NCBI GenBank assembly: GCA_964616465.1
Contig: CAZTTO010000013.1
Location: forward strand, 29,850-93,849
DNA from: JAFLBI01 sp964616465
GTDB lineage: Bacteria > Bacteroidota > Bacteroidia > Chitinophagales > Chitinophagaceae
Length of the DNA stretch: 64,000 nucleotides
Reading direction: 5' to 3'
Position numbers and translations under genes: made by a program. The notes beneath the pieces were generated by a model that saw nothing but the letters and a program-made list of their open reading frames with translations, made no database searches and was not told the DNA's origin. Numbering within the stretch: position 1 is the stretch's first letter; each line of letters begins with the position of its first letter. This document shows, piece after piece, positions 42,134-51,104 of the stretch.

Positions 42134-42742
42134 ATGGAGCCAACAACTTTTTATTTTACTATTGCTAAAGAAGGCATCAGCGAATATAAAGATCGAGGGA
42201 GTCGCTTTATAGCATATGCCTATCCTGTAAAGTCTTTGGATGAAATCAAACAGCATATTGCATATTTAAAAAAAGAGCATCCTAAAGCTGTGCATCATTG
42301 TTTTGCATGGCGATTAGGGTTGGATAATCTTCAGTTCAGGCAGTCAGATGACGGGGAACCCTCTGGTTCTGCAGGCAGACCAATACTCGGACAAATTGAT
42401 TCAAGGCAGCTTACCAATATATTAGTGGTGGTGGTTCGTTATTTTGGAGGAACATTATTGGGAGTGCCTGGTTTAATACAAGCGTATAAGTCGGCAGCCG
42501 CATTTGCTTTGCAAACAACACCTATTATAAGAAAAGATGTTACAGCCCAGTTACAACTACAATTCGATTATACAAAAATGGATCAAGTAATGCATTTAAT
42601 GAAACAGTACGATGCGCAAATAATTAAAAAAGACGCGCAGCTGTTTTTTAATTTACTTGTAGAAGTTTCTATTCAGCGCAAAGAAAATTTGATGTACCAA
42701 CTTCGAGATTTACCTTTTGTTGAAGTGCAGGAACTGAATTAA
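42134..42742 (+). CDS. YigZ/IMPACT-family protein
   Basis: About 202 residues. The N-terminal IMPACT domain carries the signature blocks GSRFIAYAYPVKSLDE, HHCFAWRLG, DDGEPSGSAGRPILGQI and NILVVVVRYFGGTLLGVPGL, followed by a C-terminal DUF1949-like ferredoxin fold. YigZ proteins are conserved but their molecular role is not settled; the eukaryotic homologue regulates translation stress signalling. The ATG at 42134 is 1 base after the transporter stop. Its stop shares TTAA with the convergent YdcF gene. Confidence 0.9.
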   Translation: MEPTTFYFTIAKEGISEYKDRGSRFIAYAYPVKSLDEIKQHIAYLKKEHPKAVHHCFAWRLGLDNLQFRQSDDGEPSGSAGRPILGQIDSRQLTNILVVVVRYFGGTLLGVPGLIQAYKSAAAFALQTTPIIRKDVTAQLQLQFDYTKMDQVMHLMKQYDAQIIKKDAQLFFNLLVEVSIQRKENLMYQLRDLPFVEVQELN

Positions 42743-43497
42743 ATCCTTCCCGTCATTTTGTAAACAATTAGACCCAGCCATTCTTTTAAGATGGTTCGCC
42801 ATTCAATAAGCAAAGTAATATCAGGAATAAAGTCGCGCCACTCTGTTTGTTTTTTTGGAAATACTTTATAGTCGCATGGAACTGGAATAACTTCAACCTG
42901 ATTCTTTTTACAAAGTGCCAAAGCACGAGGCATATGCCAAGAAGATGTTACCAATAAAAAAGGCGACTTAATTTCTAAACTATCGGCTACCTTCTGAATG
43001 TTCTGAATATTTTCCTCCGTATTTCTTGAAGAGGTTTCTATTATGATATCTGCTGCAGGGATTCCAGATTGTTGAAATGCAGTATCTAGAAACCAAGATT
43101 CAGGTGGATTTTTCCCTGTAATATCAGAAGTGCCACCTGCTATTAAAATTTTACTTGCCTTTTTCGTGTGGTATATCTGAACTGTTTGAATGAAGCGGTC
43201 GCTGTTTCCAATGAAGTAGCCTCTTTTATCAGAATCATATCCGCTCATGCCACCCAGCAATATAACCGCTTGGGTATTTGGTAAATCTTTTAGTGCTGTT
43301 GGTGGAATGTGCCATGCTAACATCACTTGATTATACAACCAAGGATTTGAAAAAATAATTGCAACACACCAGGCTAAGCACTTCCACCTACGCTTCCATT
43401 TTCTAGTAGTGGCTAGATAGTAAGCCACCACTAGAACTAGAATCCATGTAAATGGAATCCAAACAAGTTGGAAAATTTTAGAAAGGATAAAAAACAT
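42739..43497 (-). CDS. YdcF-family (DUF218) membrane-anchored protein
   Basis: A 252-residue protein with two N-terminal helices (IPFTWILVLVVAYYLA, CLAWCVAIIFSNPWLY) and a DUF218 domain: NTQAVILLGGMSGYDSD, KASKILIAGGTSD, IIIETSSRNTEENIQNI and PFLLVTSSWHMPRALALCKK. Members such as ElyC/SanA act in envelope polysaccharide or murein processes, but no common reaction is established. It begins 2 bases after the upstream 3-hydroxyacyl-CoA dehydrogenase gene on the same strand. Confidence 0.87.
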   Translation of the reverse strand: MFFILSKIFQLVWIPFTWILVLVVAYYLATTRKWKRRWKCLAWCVAIIFSNPWLYNQVMLAWHIPPTALKDLPNTQAVILLGGMSGYDSDKRGYFIGNSDRFIQTVQIYHTKKASKILIAGGTSDITGKNPPESWFLDTAFQQSGIPAADIIIETSSRNTEENIQNIQKVADSLEIKSPFLLVTSSWHMPRALALCKKNQVEVIPVPCDYKVFPKKQTEWRDFIPDITLLIEWRTILKEWLGLIVYKMTGRI

Positions 43498-43499
43498 GG

Positions 43500-44393
43500 T
43501 TATTTGAATCTATCACTCACTACCAAATCTTTTGAGCCAGGGGTATACTTGTAAAAGCCTTCACCTGATTTTACGCCCAATTTTTTGGCAGTTACCATAT
43601 TTACTAGTAATGGACAAGGCGCATATTTTGTATTGCCATAACCATCATATAGCACTTGTAAAATGCTCAAGCAAACATCTAGACCAATGAAGTCAGCAAG
43701 CTGTAATGGTCCCATAGGGTGAGCCATACCAAGTTTCATAATAGTATCAATTTCCTCTACACCAGCAATGCCTTCATACAAGCTATAAATAGCTTCATTG
43801 ATCATTGGCATCAAAATTTTATTAGCAATGAAACCAGGATAATCATTCACAACACAAGGAACTTTATTCAGTTGTTTACTCAACGCTACAATTTGTTCAG
43901 TCACTGTTTGATCAGTTGCATAGCCATTGATGATTTCAACCAACTTCATAACTGGTACTGGATTCATGAAATGCATTCCAATTACCTTATTTGGTCGGTT
44001 GGTAGCAGAAGCTATTGCAGTAATAGAAATAGAAGAAGTGTTGCTAGCTAATATACAATGTTCAGGAGCTGATTGGTCAATTTCTTTGAAGATTTTCAGT
44101 TTCAGTTCTTTATTTTCTGTTGCAGCTTCTACTACTAAATCTGCTTTTGCTACACCGTTTGCAATGCTTGTTGTAGTTTGAATTCTTTCAAGTGTTGCTT
44201 TCTGATCGGCTTCAGTTAAGACAGCTTTGGCAACTTGGCGTTCTAGATTTTTTCCAATAGTTTGGAGGGCTTTGTCTAAGGCAGGTTGTTGCACATCAAC
44301 CAGTTGCACCTTAAAACCATATTGAGCAAAGACATGTGCAATACCATTTCCCATAGTACCTGCACCAATTACAGTAATGTTTTGAAACGACAT
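43500..44393 (-). CDS. 3-hydroxybutyryl-CoA / 3-hydroxyacyl-CoA dehydrogenase
   Basis: A 297-residue NAD-dependent enzyme. The Rossmann motif is ITVIGAGTMGNGIAHVFAQY; catalytic residues lie in ILASNTSSISITAIA (Ser/Asn), IGMHFMNPVPVMKLVEII (His) and FIANKILMPMINEAI. The C-terminal helical domain includes GMAHPMGPLQLADFIGLD. It interconverts acetoacetyl-CoA and 3-hydroxybutyryl-CoA or longer homologues. A -7 box is found 38 bases upstream; ydcF follows two bases after its stop. Confidence 0.93.
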   Translation of the reverse strand: MSFQNITVIGAGTMGNGIAHVFAQYGFKVQLVDVQQPALDKALQTIGKNLERQVAKAVLTEADQKATLERIQTTTSIANGVAKADLVVEAATENKELKLKIFKEIDQSAPEHCILASNTSSISITAIASATNRPNKVIGMHFMNPVPVMKLVEIINGYATDQTVTEQIVALSKQLNKVPCVVNDYPGFIANKILMPMINEAIYSLYEGIAGVEEIDTIMKLGMAHPMGPLQLADFIGLDVCLSILQVLYDGYGNTKYAPCPLLVNMVTAKKLGVKSGEGFYKYTPGSKDLVVSDRFK

Positions 44394-44431
44394 GAGTTTG
44401 ATTTAAATGACAAGGAATCTAATAACAGCCG

Positions 44432-44439
44432 CAAAGGTA
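44432..44439 (-). promoter_or_regulatory. -7 box upstream of the 3-hydroxyacyl-CoA dehydrogenase gene
   Basis: On the minus strand TACCTTTG matches TAnnTTTG exactly, 38 bases before the ATG. It lies in the short gap after the upstream gene on the same strand. Confidence 0.5.
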
Positions 44440-44466
44440 ATGGTAGCTCTGATTGTAAGCAGACTA

Positions 44467-45102
44467 TCATCTTTTTTTCTTGTAATCGCCTCGCTTCCAG
44501 CTTCGTATGAATTCACCCCAAGCTAAAGGGTTCATGATATTCATTGGAGGGATTTGACCTGCAGAGTAGTACCTGGCTGCTTGCTGTCGCATTTGAAAGC
44601 TGACGGCTTCTCTTCCGTCAGAAGGAAGTGCTTGCATGAGTGCTCTACGAGCTGCTTCATCGGTGTTTTTCCGAGCAATTTCAAAATCATCATCTGGATA
44701 GCGATTATTTACAAAATCACGTTCAAACTGCTCGCGGGTTGGTCTAGGTCTAACAATAACAGCAGGTAGATAGTTCGTATCGTTGGTTAGCAGAACTACA
44801 ACACTCATTTCACGATTACTATTTTTTGGAATAATGAGCGATTTTGCCTGATAACCTATGCTGGAGAACTCAATTAAATCGCCTTTAAGCACTACAATTG
44901 AGAAAACTCCATCTGGATTGGTAATTGTACCTCTTCCCTTGCCTTTAACAACAATACTGGCAGAAGGAACGGCTCTTAAGCTGTCGGATGTCATTACTAC
45001 ACCATATAGCTGCACAACGGAATCGCGCGAGCTTTGCGCAAAAAGTCCCATTTGACTGCAGGTGAGGAACACTATGAAAAATCCGAGTAGCTTTTTGATC
45101 AT
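44467..45102 (-). CDS. Exported protein with carboxypeptidase-regulatory-like domain
   Basis: A 211-residue protein with a signal peptide (KKLLGFFIVFLTCSQMGLFA, then QSS). Residues about 30-105 form a CarboxypepD_reg-like beta domain (YGVVMTSDSLRAVPSASIVV, GRGTITNPDGVFSIVVLKGD, IEFSSIGYQAKSLIIPK), as found at the N-terminus of TonB-dependent receptors. The C-terminal half (TREQFERDFVNNRYPDDDF, ALMQALPSDGREAVSF) is helical and not recognised. It stands alone without a barrel. A -7 box (TAATTTCG) lies 5 bases before the ATG. Confidence 0.78.
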   Translation of the reverse strand: MIKKLLGFFIVFLTCSQMGLFAQSSRDSVVQLYGVVMTSDSLRAVPSASIVVKGKGRGTITNPDGVFSIVVLKGDLIEFSSIGYQAKSLIIPKNSNREMSVVVLLTNDTNYLPAVIVRPRPTREQFERDFVNNRYPDDDFEIARKNTDEAARRALMQALPSDGREAVSFQMRQQAARYYSAGQIPPMNIMNPLAWGEFIRSWKRGDYKKKR

Positions 45103-45107
45103 TCGGG

Positions 45108-45115
45108 CGAAATTA
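45108..45115 (-). promoter_or_regulatory. -7 box immediately before the carboxypeptidase-regulatory-like gene
   Basis: Minus strand TAATTTCG, one mismatch from consensus, 5 bases before the ATG. It predicts a leaderless or nearly leaderless transcript. Confidence 0.45.
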
Positions 45116-45194
45116 CAGGTTTCAGAAATGCAATACTTTTTTCAAGGATGAAAGAAAGCATCGCATTTCATAACAAAGTAACTGGCACTGCTGT

Positions 45195-45202
45195 TATTTT
45201 TG
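45195..45202 (+). promoter_or_regulatory. -7 box of mrp
   Basis: TATTTTTG matches TAnnTTTG exactly and ends 34 bases before the mrp ATG. Confidence 0.55.
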
Positions 45203-45236
45203 CGCCAAATTTTTCATTTTAACAAAAACTTGCGAG

Positions 45237-46322
45237 ATGACTGAAGCGGATATTCTAAAAGCATTAAGTAATGTGCAGGAGCCAGATTTGGGAAAAGACC
45301 TTGTTACCTTAAACATGGTGAAGGATATTCAAATCGATGGAAATGCAGTGGCATTCACCATAGTTTTGACAACACCTGCTTGTCCAATGAAGGATTTGAT
45401 GCAAAAGGCCAGTGAAAATGCCATTCGTTTGTTGGTCAATAAAGAGGCGCAGGTTAAGGTAAATTTTACCTCTCAGACCACCTCCAACAGAAAGGATAAT
45501 CAACAAGTTTTATCGTCTGTTAAGAATATTATTGCCGTTGTAAGTGGAAAGGGAGGAGTTGGAAAAAGCACCGTTTCGGCCAATTTAGCCCTTGCTTTGG
45601 CCCAAGGCGGCGCTAAAGTTGGATTGATGGATGCGGATATTTATGGTCCAAGTGTACCTATCATGTTTGGCGTGAGGGGAGAAAGACCTATGATGAAGGA
45701 TGTGAATGGAAAGGGGATGATTGTTCCGTTAAAGAAATATGGAATTGAATTGATGAGCATTGGTTTATTAGTTGATGAGAAAAATGCGGTGGTTTGGCGT
45801 GGTCCTATGGTTAGCTCTGCTGTTCGTCAGTTTGTGACCGATGTAGATTGGGGTGAACTAGACTACTTGGTAATTGATATGCCACCAGGAACTGGAGATA
45901 TTCATTTAACCCTTATGCAAACAGTTCCCGTAACTGGTGTAGTAATTGTAACCACCCCTCAGCCAGTGGCGCTTGCAGATGCCAAAAAGGGTATTGCCAT
46001 GTTTGGTCAGGCACAGGTTAATGTGCCAATCATTGGATTAGTGGAGAATATGGCGTATTTTTCACCTGCTGAACTCCCCGAAAATAAGTACTACCTGTTT
46101 GGTAAAGAAGGTGGTAAAAAGCTGGCTGAGGAATATGAGTTGCCTTTCTTAGGTCAAGTTCCAATTGTAATGTCTATAAGAGAGGGTGGAGATGAGGGTA
46201 AGCCTGCTATGATGAGCGATGACCCGATAGCCAAACAGGCTTTGACAGATATGGCGTCTGCTGCAGTACGACAAATTGCAATACGCAATGCCAATCTGCC
46301 AAAAACGAATTTGGTGGCTTAA
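45237..46322 (+). CDS. mrp: Mrp/ApbC-family iron-sulphur carrier ATPase
   Basis: A 361-residue P-loop protein. An N-terminal DUF59/MIP18-like domain (LSNVQEPDLGKDLVTLNM, TPACPMKDLM) is followed by the ATPase with the deviant Walker A AVVSGKGGVGKSTVSANLA, MDADIYGPSVPIMF, YLVIDMPPGTGDIHLTL and TTPQPVALADAKKGIAMF. The family transfers Fe-S clusters to target proteins. The usual CxxC that holds the shared cluster is absent: the segment reads ENMAYFSPAELPENKYY. The PaiB-like gene follows 6 bases later. Confidence 0.92.
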   Translation: MTEADILKALSNVQEPDLGKDLVTLNMVKDIQIDGNAVAFTIVLTTPACPMKDLMQKASENAIRLLVNKEAQVKVNFTSQTTSNRKDNQQVLSSVKNIIAVVSGKGGVGKSTVSANLALALAQGGAKVGLMDADIYGPSVPIMFGVRGERPMMKDVNGKGMIVPLKKYGIELMSIGLLVDEKNAVVWRGPMVSSAVRQFVTDVDWGELDYLVIDMPPGTGDIHLTLMQTVPVTGVVIVTTPQPVALADAKKGIAMFGQAQVNVPIIGLVENMAYFSPAELPENKYYLFGKEGGKKLAEEYELPFLGQVPIVMSIREGGDEGKPAMMSDDPIAKQALTDMASAAVRQIAIRNANLPKTNLVA

Positions 46323-46328
46323 TATTAC

Positions 46329-46955
46329 ATGTATCATATACCTCATTTTAAAGCGCGCTCAAACAGCGAGGTGCATGCATTTATGCAAGCCCATCCCTTT
46401 GTAACTGTTGTTGCTGTTAACGCAGCCAATCAGCCTATTGTTACGCATATTCCTGTGTGCATCTCGGTTCACGAAGATGGAACAGTGAATCTATATGGAC
46501 ATGTTATGCGACAGCAAGAGCATACCCGTGCTATGGAGATAAACAATGATGTGATGGTTGTTTTTCAGGGTGCTCATGCTTATGTATCCGCTCAGTTGTA
46601 TGAGCCACAAAATACTGCTAGTACCTGGAATTATTCGGCTGTTCACGCTAGAGCTAAAGTAAAATGGATGGATGATGAGGGCCTTTTAGATGTATTAGAC
46701 CGACTTACTAAACAATTTGAGCCTAAAAATTCCGTTTCTCTTGTGGAACACATGGATCCAGCTTATGTTAAGCAACATATGAAGGCTATAATAGGGTTTG
46801 AAATGGAAGTGTATGACTTGCAACATGTGTTTAAGTGGAGCCAAAATAAAGACACTGCTACAGTATCTCGTATAACTGATGCCTTAAACAAGGGCAATTT
46901 CATAGAACAACAACTTGCTGCTGAAATGCTGTTGCATCATTCAAAGCATGATTAA
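46329..46955 (+). CDS. PaiB-type FMN-binding protein
   Basis: A 208-residue protein of the FMN-binding negative transcriptional regulator (PaiB) family: HIPHFKARSNSEVHAFMQAH, NLYGHVMRQQEHTRAME, VVFQGAHAYVSAQLYEP, STWNYSAVHARAKVKWMD and MKAIIGFEMEVYDLQHVFKW. It adopts a split-barrel fold. In Bacillus PaiB is linked to control of sporulation and protease genes, but a DNA-binding role for distant members is doubtful. It is co-oriented with mrp and overlaps the GDPD gene by 8 bases. Confidence 0.86.
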   Translation: MYHIPHFKARSNSEVHAFMQAHPFVTVVAVNAANQPIVTHIPVCISVHEDGTVNLYGHVMRQQEHTRAMEINNDVMVVFQGAHAYVSAQLYEPQNTASTWNYSAVHARAKVKWMDDEGLLDVLDRLTKQFEPKNSVSLVEHMDPAYVKQHMKAIIGFEMEVYDLQHVFKWSQNKDTATVSRITDALNKGNFIEQQLAAEMLLHHSKHD

Positions 46956-47868
46956 AAAAATACCATATCGTTTTGTAAGCTTATTGCTTTTGGTCATTTT
47001 AATGCATGGATGTTTCATGAAAGGGAACAAATCAAAAAATGCTGCATTCACGTTCGATTATCAAGGTCATAGAGGTTGCAGGGGATTGATGCCTGAAAAT
47101 ACAATTCCTGCTATGCTCAAGGCCATTGATTTGGGTGTTACAACCCTAGAAATGGATGTTGTAATAACTTCAGATAATCAAGTGCTTGTTTCTCATGAGC
47201 CATTTTTTAGTCATGAGTTTTCAACTACTCCAGAGGGCAAAGCTATTGAGCAAGGAACTGAAAAGGAGCACAACATTTACAGAATGACGTTTGCCCAAAC
47301 GCAAGAATATGATATTGGTTTAAGAACACATCCTCGATTTCCTAAGCAACAAAAAATGGCCGTAACAAAGCCCCTTTTGTCGGTTTTAATTGATAGTGTA
47401 GAAAATTATTGTAAAAGGAAAAAACTTCCGAAGGTTCGATTTAATATAGAAACTAAGTGTTTGCCATCATTTGATAATTTGTATCATCCAAAGCCCGATG
47501 AGTTTGCGGAGTTATTAATGGGAGTGATTCTTGAAAAGAAAATTCAATCGCGAGTAACTATTCAGTCCTTCGATTTTAGAACCCTACAGTACATTAGAAA
47601 AAACCATCCTCGTATTCCTATATCTGCTTTGGTTGAACCAGAAGATAATAAACCATTTCCGCAAATACTTAAACTGTTAGGTTTTCTTCCAGATGTGTAT
47701 AGTCCTCACTTTTCAATGGTAACGCCATTGATGGTGCGCAGGTGTAAGGATATGGGAGTTAAACTAATACCATGGACTGTAAATGATTTGCCTACTATGA
47801 AAAAAATGAAGGCAATGGGTGTTGACGGAATCATCAGCGATTATCCAGATCTATTTAAAAAACTATAG
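46948..47868 (+). CDS. Glycerophosphodiester phosphodiesterase, probable lipoprotein
   Basis: About 306 residues. A hydrophobic N-terminus ends in a possible lipobox (LVILMHGC), suggesting anchoring in the envelope. The GDPD core shows DYQGHRGCRGLMPENTIPAM (catalytic His, Arg, Glu), TLEMDVVITSDNQVLVSHEP (metal ligands), a second His in that segment, and the late blocks VTIQSFDF and VKLIPWTVNDLPTM. It splits glycerophosphodiesters into glycerol-3-phosphate and an alcohol. The ATG at 46948 overlaps the PaiB-like gene by 8 bases. It is convergent with mutS, three bases apart. Confidence 0.9.
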   Translation: MIKKIPYRFVSLLLLVILMHGCFMKGNKSKNAAFTFDYQGHRGCRGLMPENTIPAMLKAIDLGVTTLEMDVVITSDNQVLVSHEPFFSHEFSTTPEGKAIEQGTEKEHNIYRMTFAQTQEYDIGLRTHPRFPKQQKMAVTKPLLSVLIDSVENYCKRKKLPKVRFNIETKCLPSFDNLYHPKPDEFAELLMGVILEKKIQSRVTIQSFDFRTLQYIRKNHPRIPISALVEPEDNKPFPQILKLLGFLPDVYSPHFSMVTPLMVRRCKDMGVKLIPWTVNDLPTMKKMKAMGVDGIISDYPDLFKKL

Positions 47869-47871
47869 TTA

Positions 47872-50475
47872 CTACTGTATTTTCTGCTTAATTTCTTGCA
47901 ACTTCAATAATGCTTCAACGGGTGTTAAACGATTAATATCTATATCACTCAAAGTCTTTCTGATCTCTTCAAAGACCAAGCTATGTGCATCAAATATGGA
48001 GAGCTGTAACTGTGATTTCTGAGGTGTTATTGATGCACTCAATCCCACATTTTGTGATTGCTCACGACTAGATTCTAACTGTGCTAAAATTTTATTTGCT
48101 CTCTCTATGAGTGATGGTGGCATGCCAGCCATTCTTGCTACATGAATACCAAAACTATGTGTACTTCCACCTGCTGCAAGTTTTCGCAAGAAAATTACCT
48201 TATTGCCAACCTCTCTGTTGGTTACATGATAATTGCGAATGTTTGGATAGAGATGCTCTAACTCGTTTAATTCATGGTAGTGTGTCGCGAATAAGGTTTT
48301 GGGTTGCTGTGGAGAAGATTGTAAGTATTCAACTATACTCCAGGCAATTGAAATTCCATCGTAAGTTGAAGTGCCTCTTCCAATTTCATCCAATAAGATC
48401 AGGCTTCTTTGAGAAATATTATTGATAATGCTGGCAGTTTCATTCATCTCAACCATGAATGTGCTTTCACCTCCACTTAAATTATCACTTGCACCAACCC
48501 TTGTAAAAATTTTATCAGTTAATGGAATATTAGCTTTAGCTGCTGGAACAAATGAACCCATATGTGCCATTAATGTAATGAGTGCTGTTTGACGAAGAAT
48601 GGCACTCTTACCACTCATATTAGGTCCTGTTAGAATAATAATTTGTTGGCTAATAGGATCTAGTAAAATATCATTATCAATATAAGTTTCTCCTGAAGGC
48701 AAATGCTTTTCAATGACTGGATGACGGGCGGCTTCAATTTGCAATGCTAGCCCATCGTGCATGATTGGTTTAGTATATTTGTTTGCCAGCGCTGTTTCAG
48801 CAAAACAACATAGGCAATCAAATACGGCTAACACATGCGCATTTGTTTGAATAGGTTGAATGTAGTCTTGTAATGCTGTTAAAAGTTTTTCGTATAAAGC
48901 AGTTTCAAGAGCCAAAATTTTTTCTTCTGCTCCAGTAATTTTTTCTTCATACACTTTTAATTCTGGCGTAATGTATCGCTCAGCATTTGCTAGTGTTTGT
49001 TTCCTAATCCACCTGTCGGGTACTTTTGACTTATGTGCGTTGGTTACTTCCAAATAATAGCCAAATACTTGGTTGTAACTAATTTTTAAAGATCCAATCC
49101 CTGTTTTCTCTGCTTCTTCTTGTTGAATTTTTACCAAGTAATCTTTTCCGCCGCTAACAATATTTCTGAGTTCATCTAATTCGGCATGTACGCCTGCTCG
49201 AATAACTTGTCCCTTTTGAACTTGAACAGGAGGAAGATCCTCTAACTCAGCAAAAATTCTTTCTTTAATTTGTTGACATTCATGAATGGCATCTCCTATT
49301 CTTTGTAGATAGGGGTCACTAATTTGTGTTGAAAGCTGTTTGATTTCCATAGCCATTTCCAACCCTTTCGCAACCTGCAACAACTCGCGCGGATTGATTT
49401 TCTTCAATGGAATTTTACTCACCAATCTTTCAATATCTCCTGCAGCTTTTACTGTTTGTATGATTTTTTTTCTTGTATCTGTATGCAAGAGCAACCACTC
49501 TACAGCAAGATGTCTTTCTCTAATTTTATCTAAATCTTTCAGTGGAAAAATCATCCACCTTTTGAGCAACCTTGCACCCATTGGTGAAACAGTTTGATCC
49601 ATTACCTGTAGAAGATGATGGCTTTCATGCTGACCATTACCCAACAATTCAAGGTTGCGAATAGTGAATCGGTCCATCCATAAAAAATCGTCTTTCTCTA
49701 ATCTTTGTAATTGAGTAATATGCTGAAGGTTTGGATGTGCAGTTTCTCTGAGGTAGTGCATTATTGCTCCTGCTGCAATAATTGCATGATTCATTTCTTC
49801 AACTCCAAAACCTTTCAGTGAATGGGTTTGAAAGTGTTTCAGTAAAAGCTCATAGGCGAATTCTTTTTCAAAAATCCACGTGTCTAGAGTGTATGTGTAG
49901 AAACGTTGTCCGTATTGTTCTTTGAATTTCTTCTGATAGGTTCTCGGAAAAATTACTTCAGCAGGCTGAAAGCTTTGCAACAATTTATCTATGTATTCAG
50001 CATTGCCTTCAGCTAAGAAAAATTCACCAGTAGAAACATCCAAGAATGCAATACCTTCTTGTTGCTCGCCTGGGAATAGTCCTGCGAGAAAATGATTGCT
50101 GTGGTGTTCCAGCATTTTATCGTGTGTGGCAATACCTGGAGTAACCATTTCAGTAACACCTCTTTTTACCAATCCTTTTGCTTGTTTGGGGTCTTCTAGT
50201 TGGTCGCAAATGGCTACCCTATGACCAGCTTTTACCAGTTTGTGCAAGTACGTGTCGAGGGCATGGTGTGGAAATCCTGCTAACTCACTTTCGCTTGCGG
50301 CGCCGTTGTTTCTTTTAGTAAGCGTAATGCCAAGCACGCGCGATGCAATAATGGCATCTTCACCAAAAGTTTCATAAAAGTCACCCACTCGAAATAGCAA
50401 AATAGCATCCGGATATTTCTGTTTGATGCTTCGGTGCTGTTGCATGAGTGGAGTATCATTGCCGCCTTTTGCCAT
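47872..50475 (-). CDS. mutS: DNA mismatch repair protein MutS
   Basis: An 867-residue MutS1. The N-terminal mismatch-binding domain has LLFRVGDFYETFGEDA, with the Phe-x-Glu that contacts mispairs, and the C-terminal ATPase has ILTGPNMSGKSAILRQ (Walker A), GGESTFMVEMNETA, ILLDEIGRGTSTYDGISIAW (Walker B) and LFATHYHELNELE. It recognises base mismatches and recruits MutL. A -7 box ends 5 bases before the ATG, predicting a leaderless mRNA. It is divergent from the TrmH-type gene, with both promoters packed into about 80 bases. Confidence 0.97.
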   Translation of the reverse strand: MAKGGNDTPLMQQHRSIKQKYPDAILLFRVGDFYETFGEDAIIASRVLGITLTKRNNGAASESELAGFPHHALDTYLHKLVKAGHRVAICDQLEDPKQAKGLVKRGVTEMVTPGIATHDKMLEHHSNHFLAGLFPGEQQEGIAFLDVSTGEFFLAEGNAEYIDKLLQSFQPAEVIFPRTYQKKFKEQYGQRFYTYTLDTWIFEKEFAYELLLKHFQTHSLKGFGVEEMNHAIIAAGAIMHYLRETAHPNLQHITQLQRLEKDDFLWMDRFTIRNLELLGNGQHESHHLLQVMDQTVSPMGARLLKRWMIFPLKDLDKIRERHLAVEWLLLHTDTRKKIIQTVKAAGDIERLVSKIPLKKINPRELLQVAKGLEMAMEIKQLSTQISDPYLQRIGDAIHECQQIKERIFAELEDLPPVQVQKGQVIRAGVHAELDELRNIVSGGKDYLVKIQQEEAEKTGIGSLKISYNQVFGYYLEVTNAHKSKVPDRWIRKQTLANAERYITPELKVYEEKITGAEEKILALETALYEKLLTALQDYIQPIQTNAHVLAVFDCLCCFAETALANKYTKPIMHDGLALQIEAARHPVIEKHLPSGETYIDNDILLDPISQQIIILTGPNMSGKSAILRQTALITLMAHMGSFVPAAKANIPLTDKIFTRVGASDNLSGGESTFMVEMNETASIINNISQRSLILLDEIGRGTSTYDGISIAWSIVEYLQSSPQQPKTLFATHYHELNELEHLYPNIRNYHVTNREVGNKVIFLRKLAAGGSTHSFGIHVARMAGMPPSLIERANKILAQLESSREQSQNVGLSASITPQKSQLQLSIFDAHSLVFEEIRKTLSDIDINRLTPVEALLKLQEIKQKIQ

Positions 50476-50480
50476 AGCAG

Positions 50481-50511
50481 CAAATATAGGAGGAGAAGTG
50501 CTTTTTGCAAG
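50481..50511 (-). promoter_or_regulatory. Promoter of mutS, abutting the start codon
   Basis: Minus strand CTTG (50508-50511), 19 bases, TATATTTG (50481-50488), an exact -7 box with a one-mismatch -33 box at the right spacing. It ends 5 bases before the mutS ATG. Confidence 0.65.
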
Positions 50512-50525
50512 TCTATATAGCCTAC

Positions 50526-50554
50526 TTTGCTATGATGTGGATATGTTATCTTTG
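50526..50554 (+). promoter_or_regulatory. Promoter of the TrmH-type gene, abutting the start codon
   Basis: TTTG (50526-50529), 17 bases, TATCTTTG (50547-50554): both boxes match, with slightly short spacing. It ends 4 bases before the ATG at 50559. It is back-to-back with the mutS promoter. Confidence 0.62.
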
Positions 50555-50558
50555 CACC

Positions 50559-51098
50559 ATGTTGAAAAGGAGCATGGAGGAGCTTGGCCGTAAAACGGTG
50601 GAGGACTATAAACAGGCATCAAAAACCCCTGTTACAGTTATTCTAGAAAATGTTCGGAGCATGCATAATGTAGGTAGTGTTTTTAGAACGGCAGATGCAT
50701 TTTTGTTGGAACAAATCATTCTTACCGGATATACACCTCAGCCTCCCCATAGAGATATTCATAAAACTGCGTTAGGGGCTACAGAAACAGTAGATTGGAA
50801 GTATGTTCCTACAGCTACTGAAGCAATTCAAATTTTGCAGGAAAATGGATATGCTGTGTTTGCTTTAGAACAAGCTAAAAATGCAGTTTCGCTGGAATCT
50901 TTTTTGTCGCTTAATTACCCCAAACTGGCTGTTGTGTTGGGAAATGAGGTGGAAGGTGTATCTGAGGAAACCTTAGCTATTTGTAATGGAGCTATTGAAA
51001 TCCCTCAATTAGGTATGAAACATTCATTGAACGTGAGTGTAGCGGCAGGTATTCTTTTTTGGAAATTGACTGAACCCTATTTACAAACGAATCGTTAG
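50559..51098 (+). CDS. TrmH/SpoU-family RNA 2'-O-methyltransferase
   Basis: About 179 residues with the knotted SPOUT fold. Motif 1 is VILENVRSMHNVGSVFRTAD, motif 2 AVVLGNEVEGVSEETL, motif 3 IEIPQLGMKHSLNVSVAAGI. It methylates a ribose 2'-OH in tRNA or rRNA; the exact site cannot be told. The start at 50559 matches the position of a -7 box four bases upstream; a second ATG at 50574 would also give a full-length domain and leave a short leader. The prenyltransferase gene begins 6 bases after its stop. Confidence 0.9.
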   Translation: MLKRSMEELGRKTVEDYKQASKTPVTVILENVRSMHNVGSVFRTADAFLLEQIILTGYTPQPPHRDIHKTALGATETVDWKYVPTATEAIQILQENGYAVFALEQAKNAVSLESFLSLNYPKLAVVLGNEVEGVSEETLAICNGAIEIPQLGMKHSLNVSVAAGILFWKLTEPYLQTNR

Positions 51099-51104
51099 TA
51101 AACC

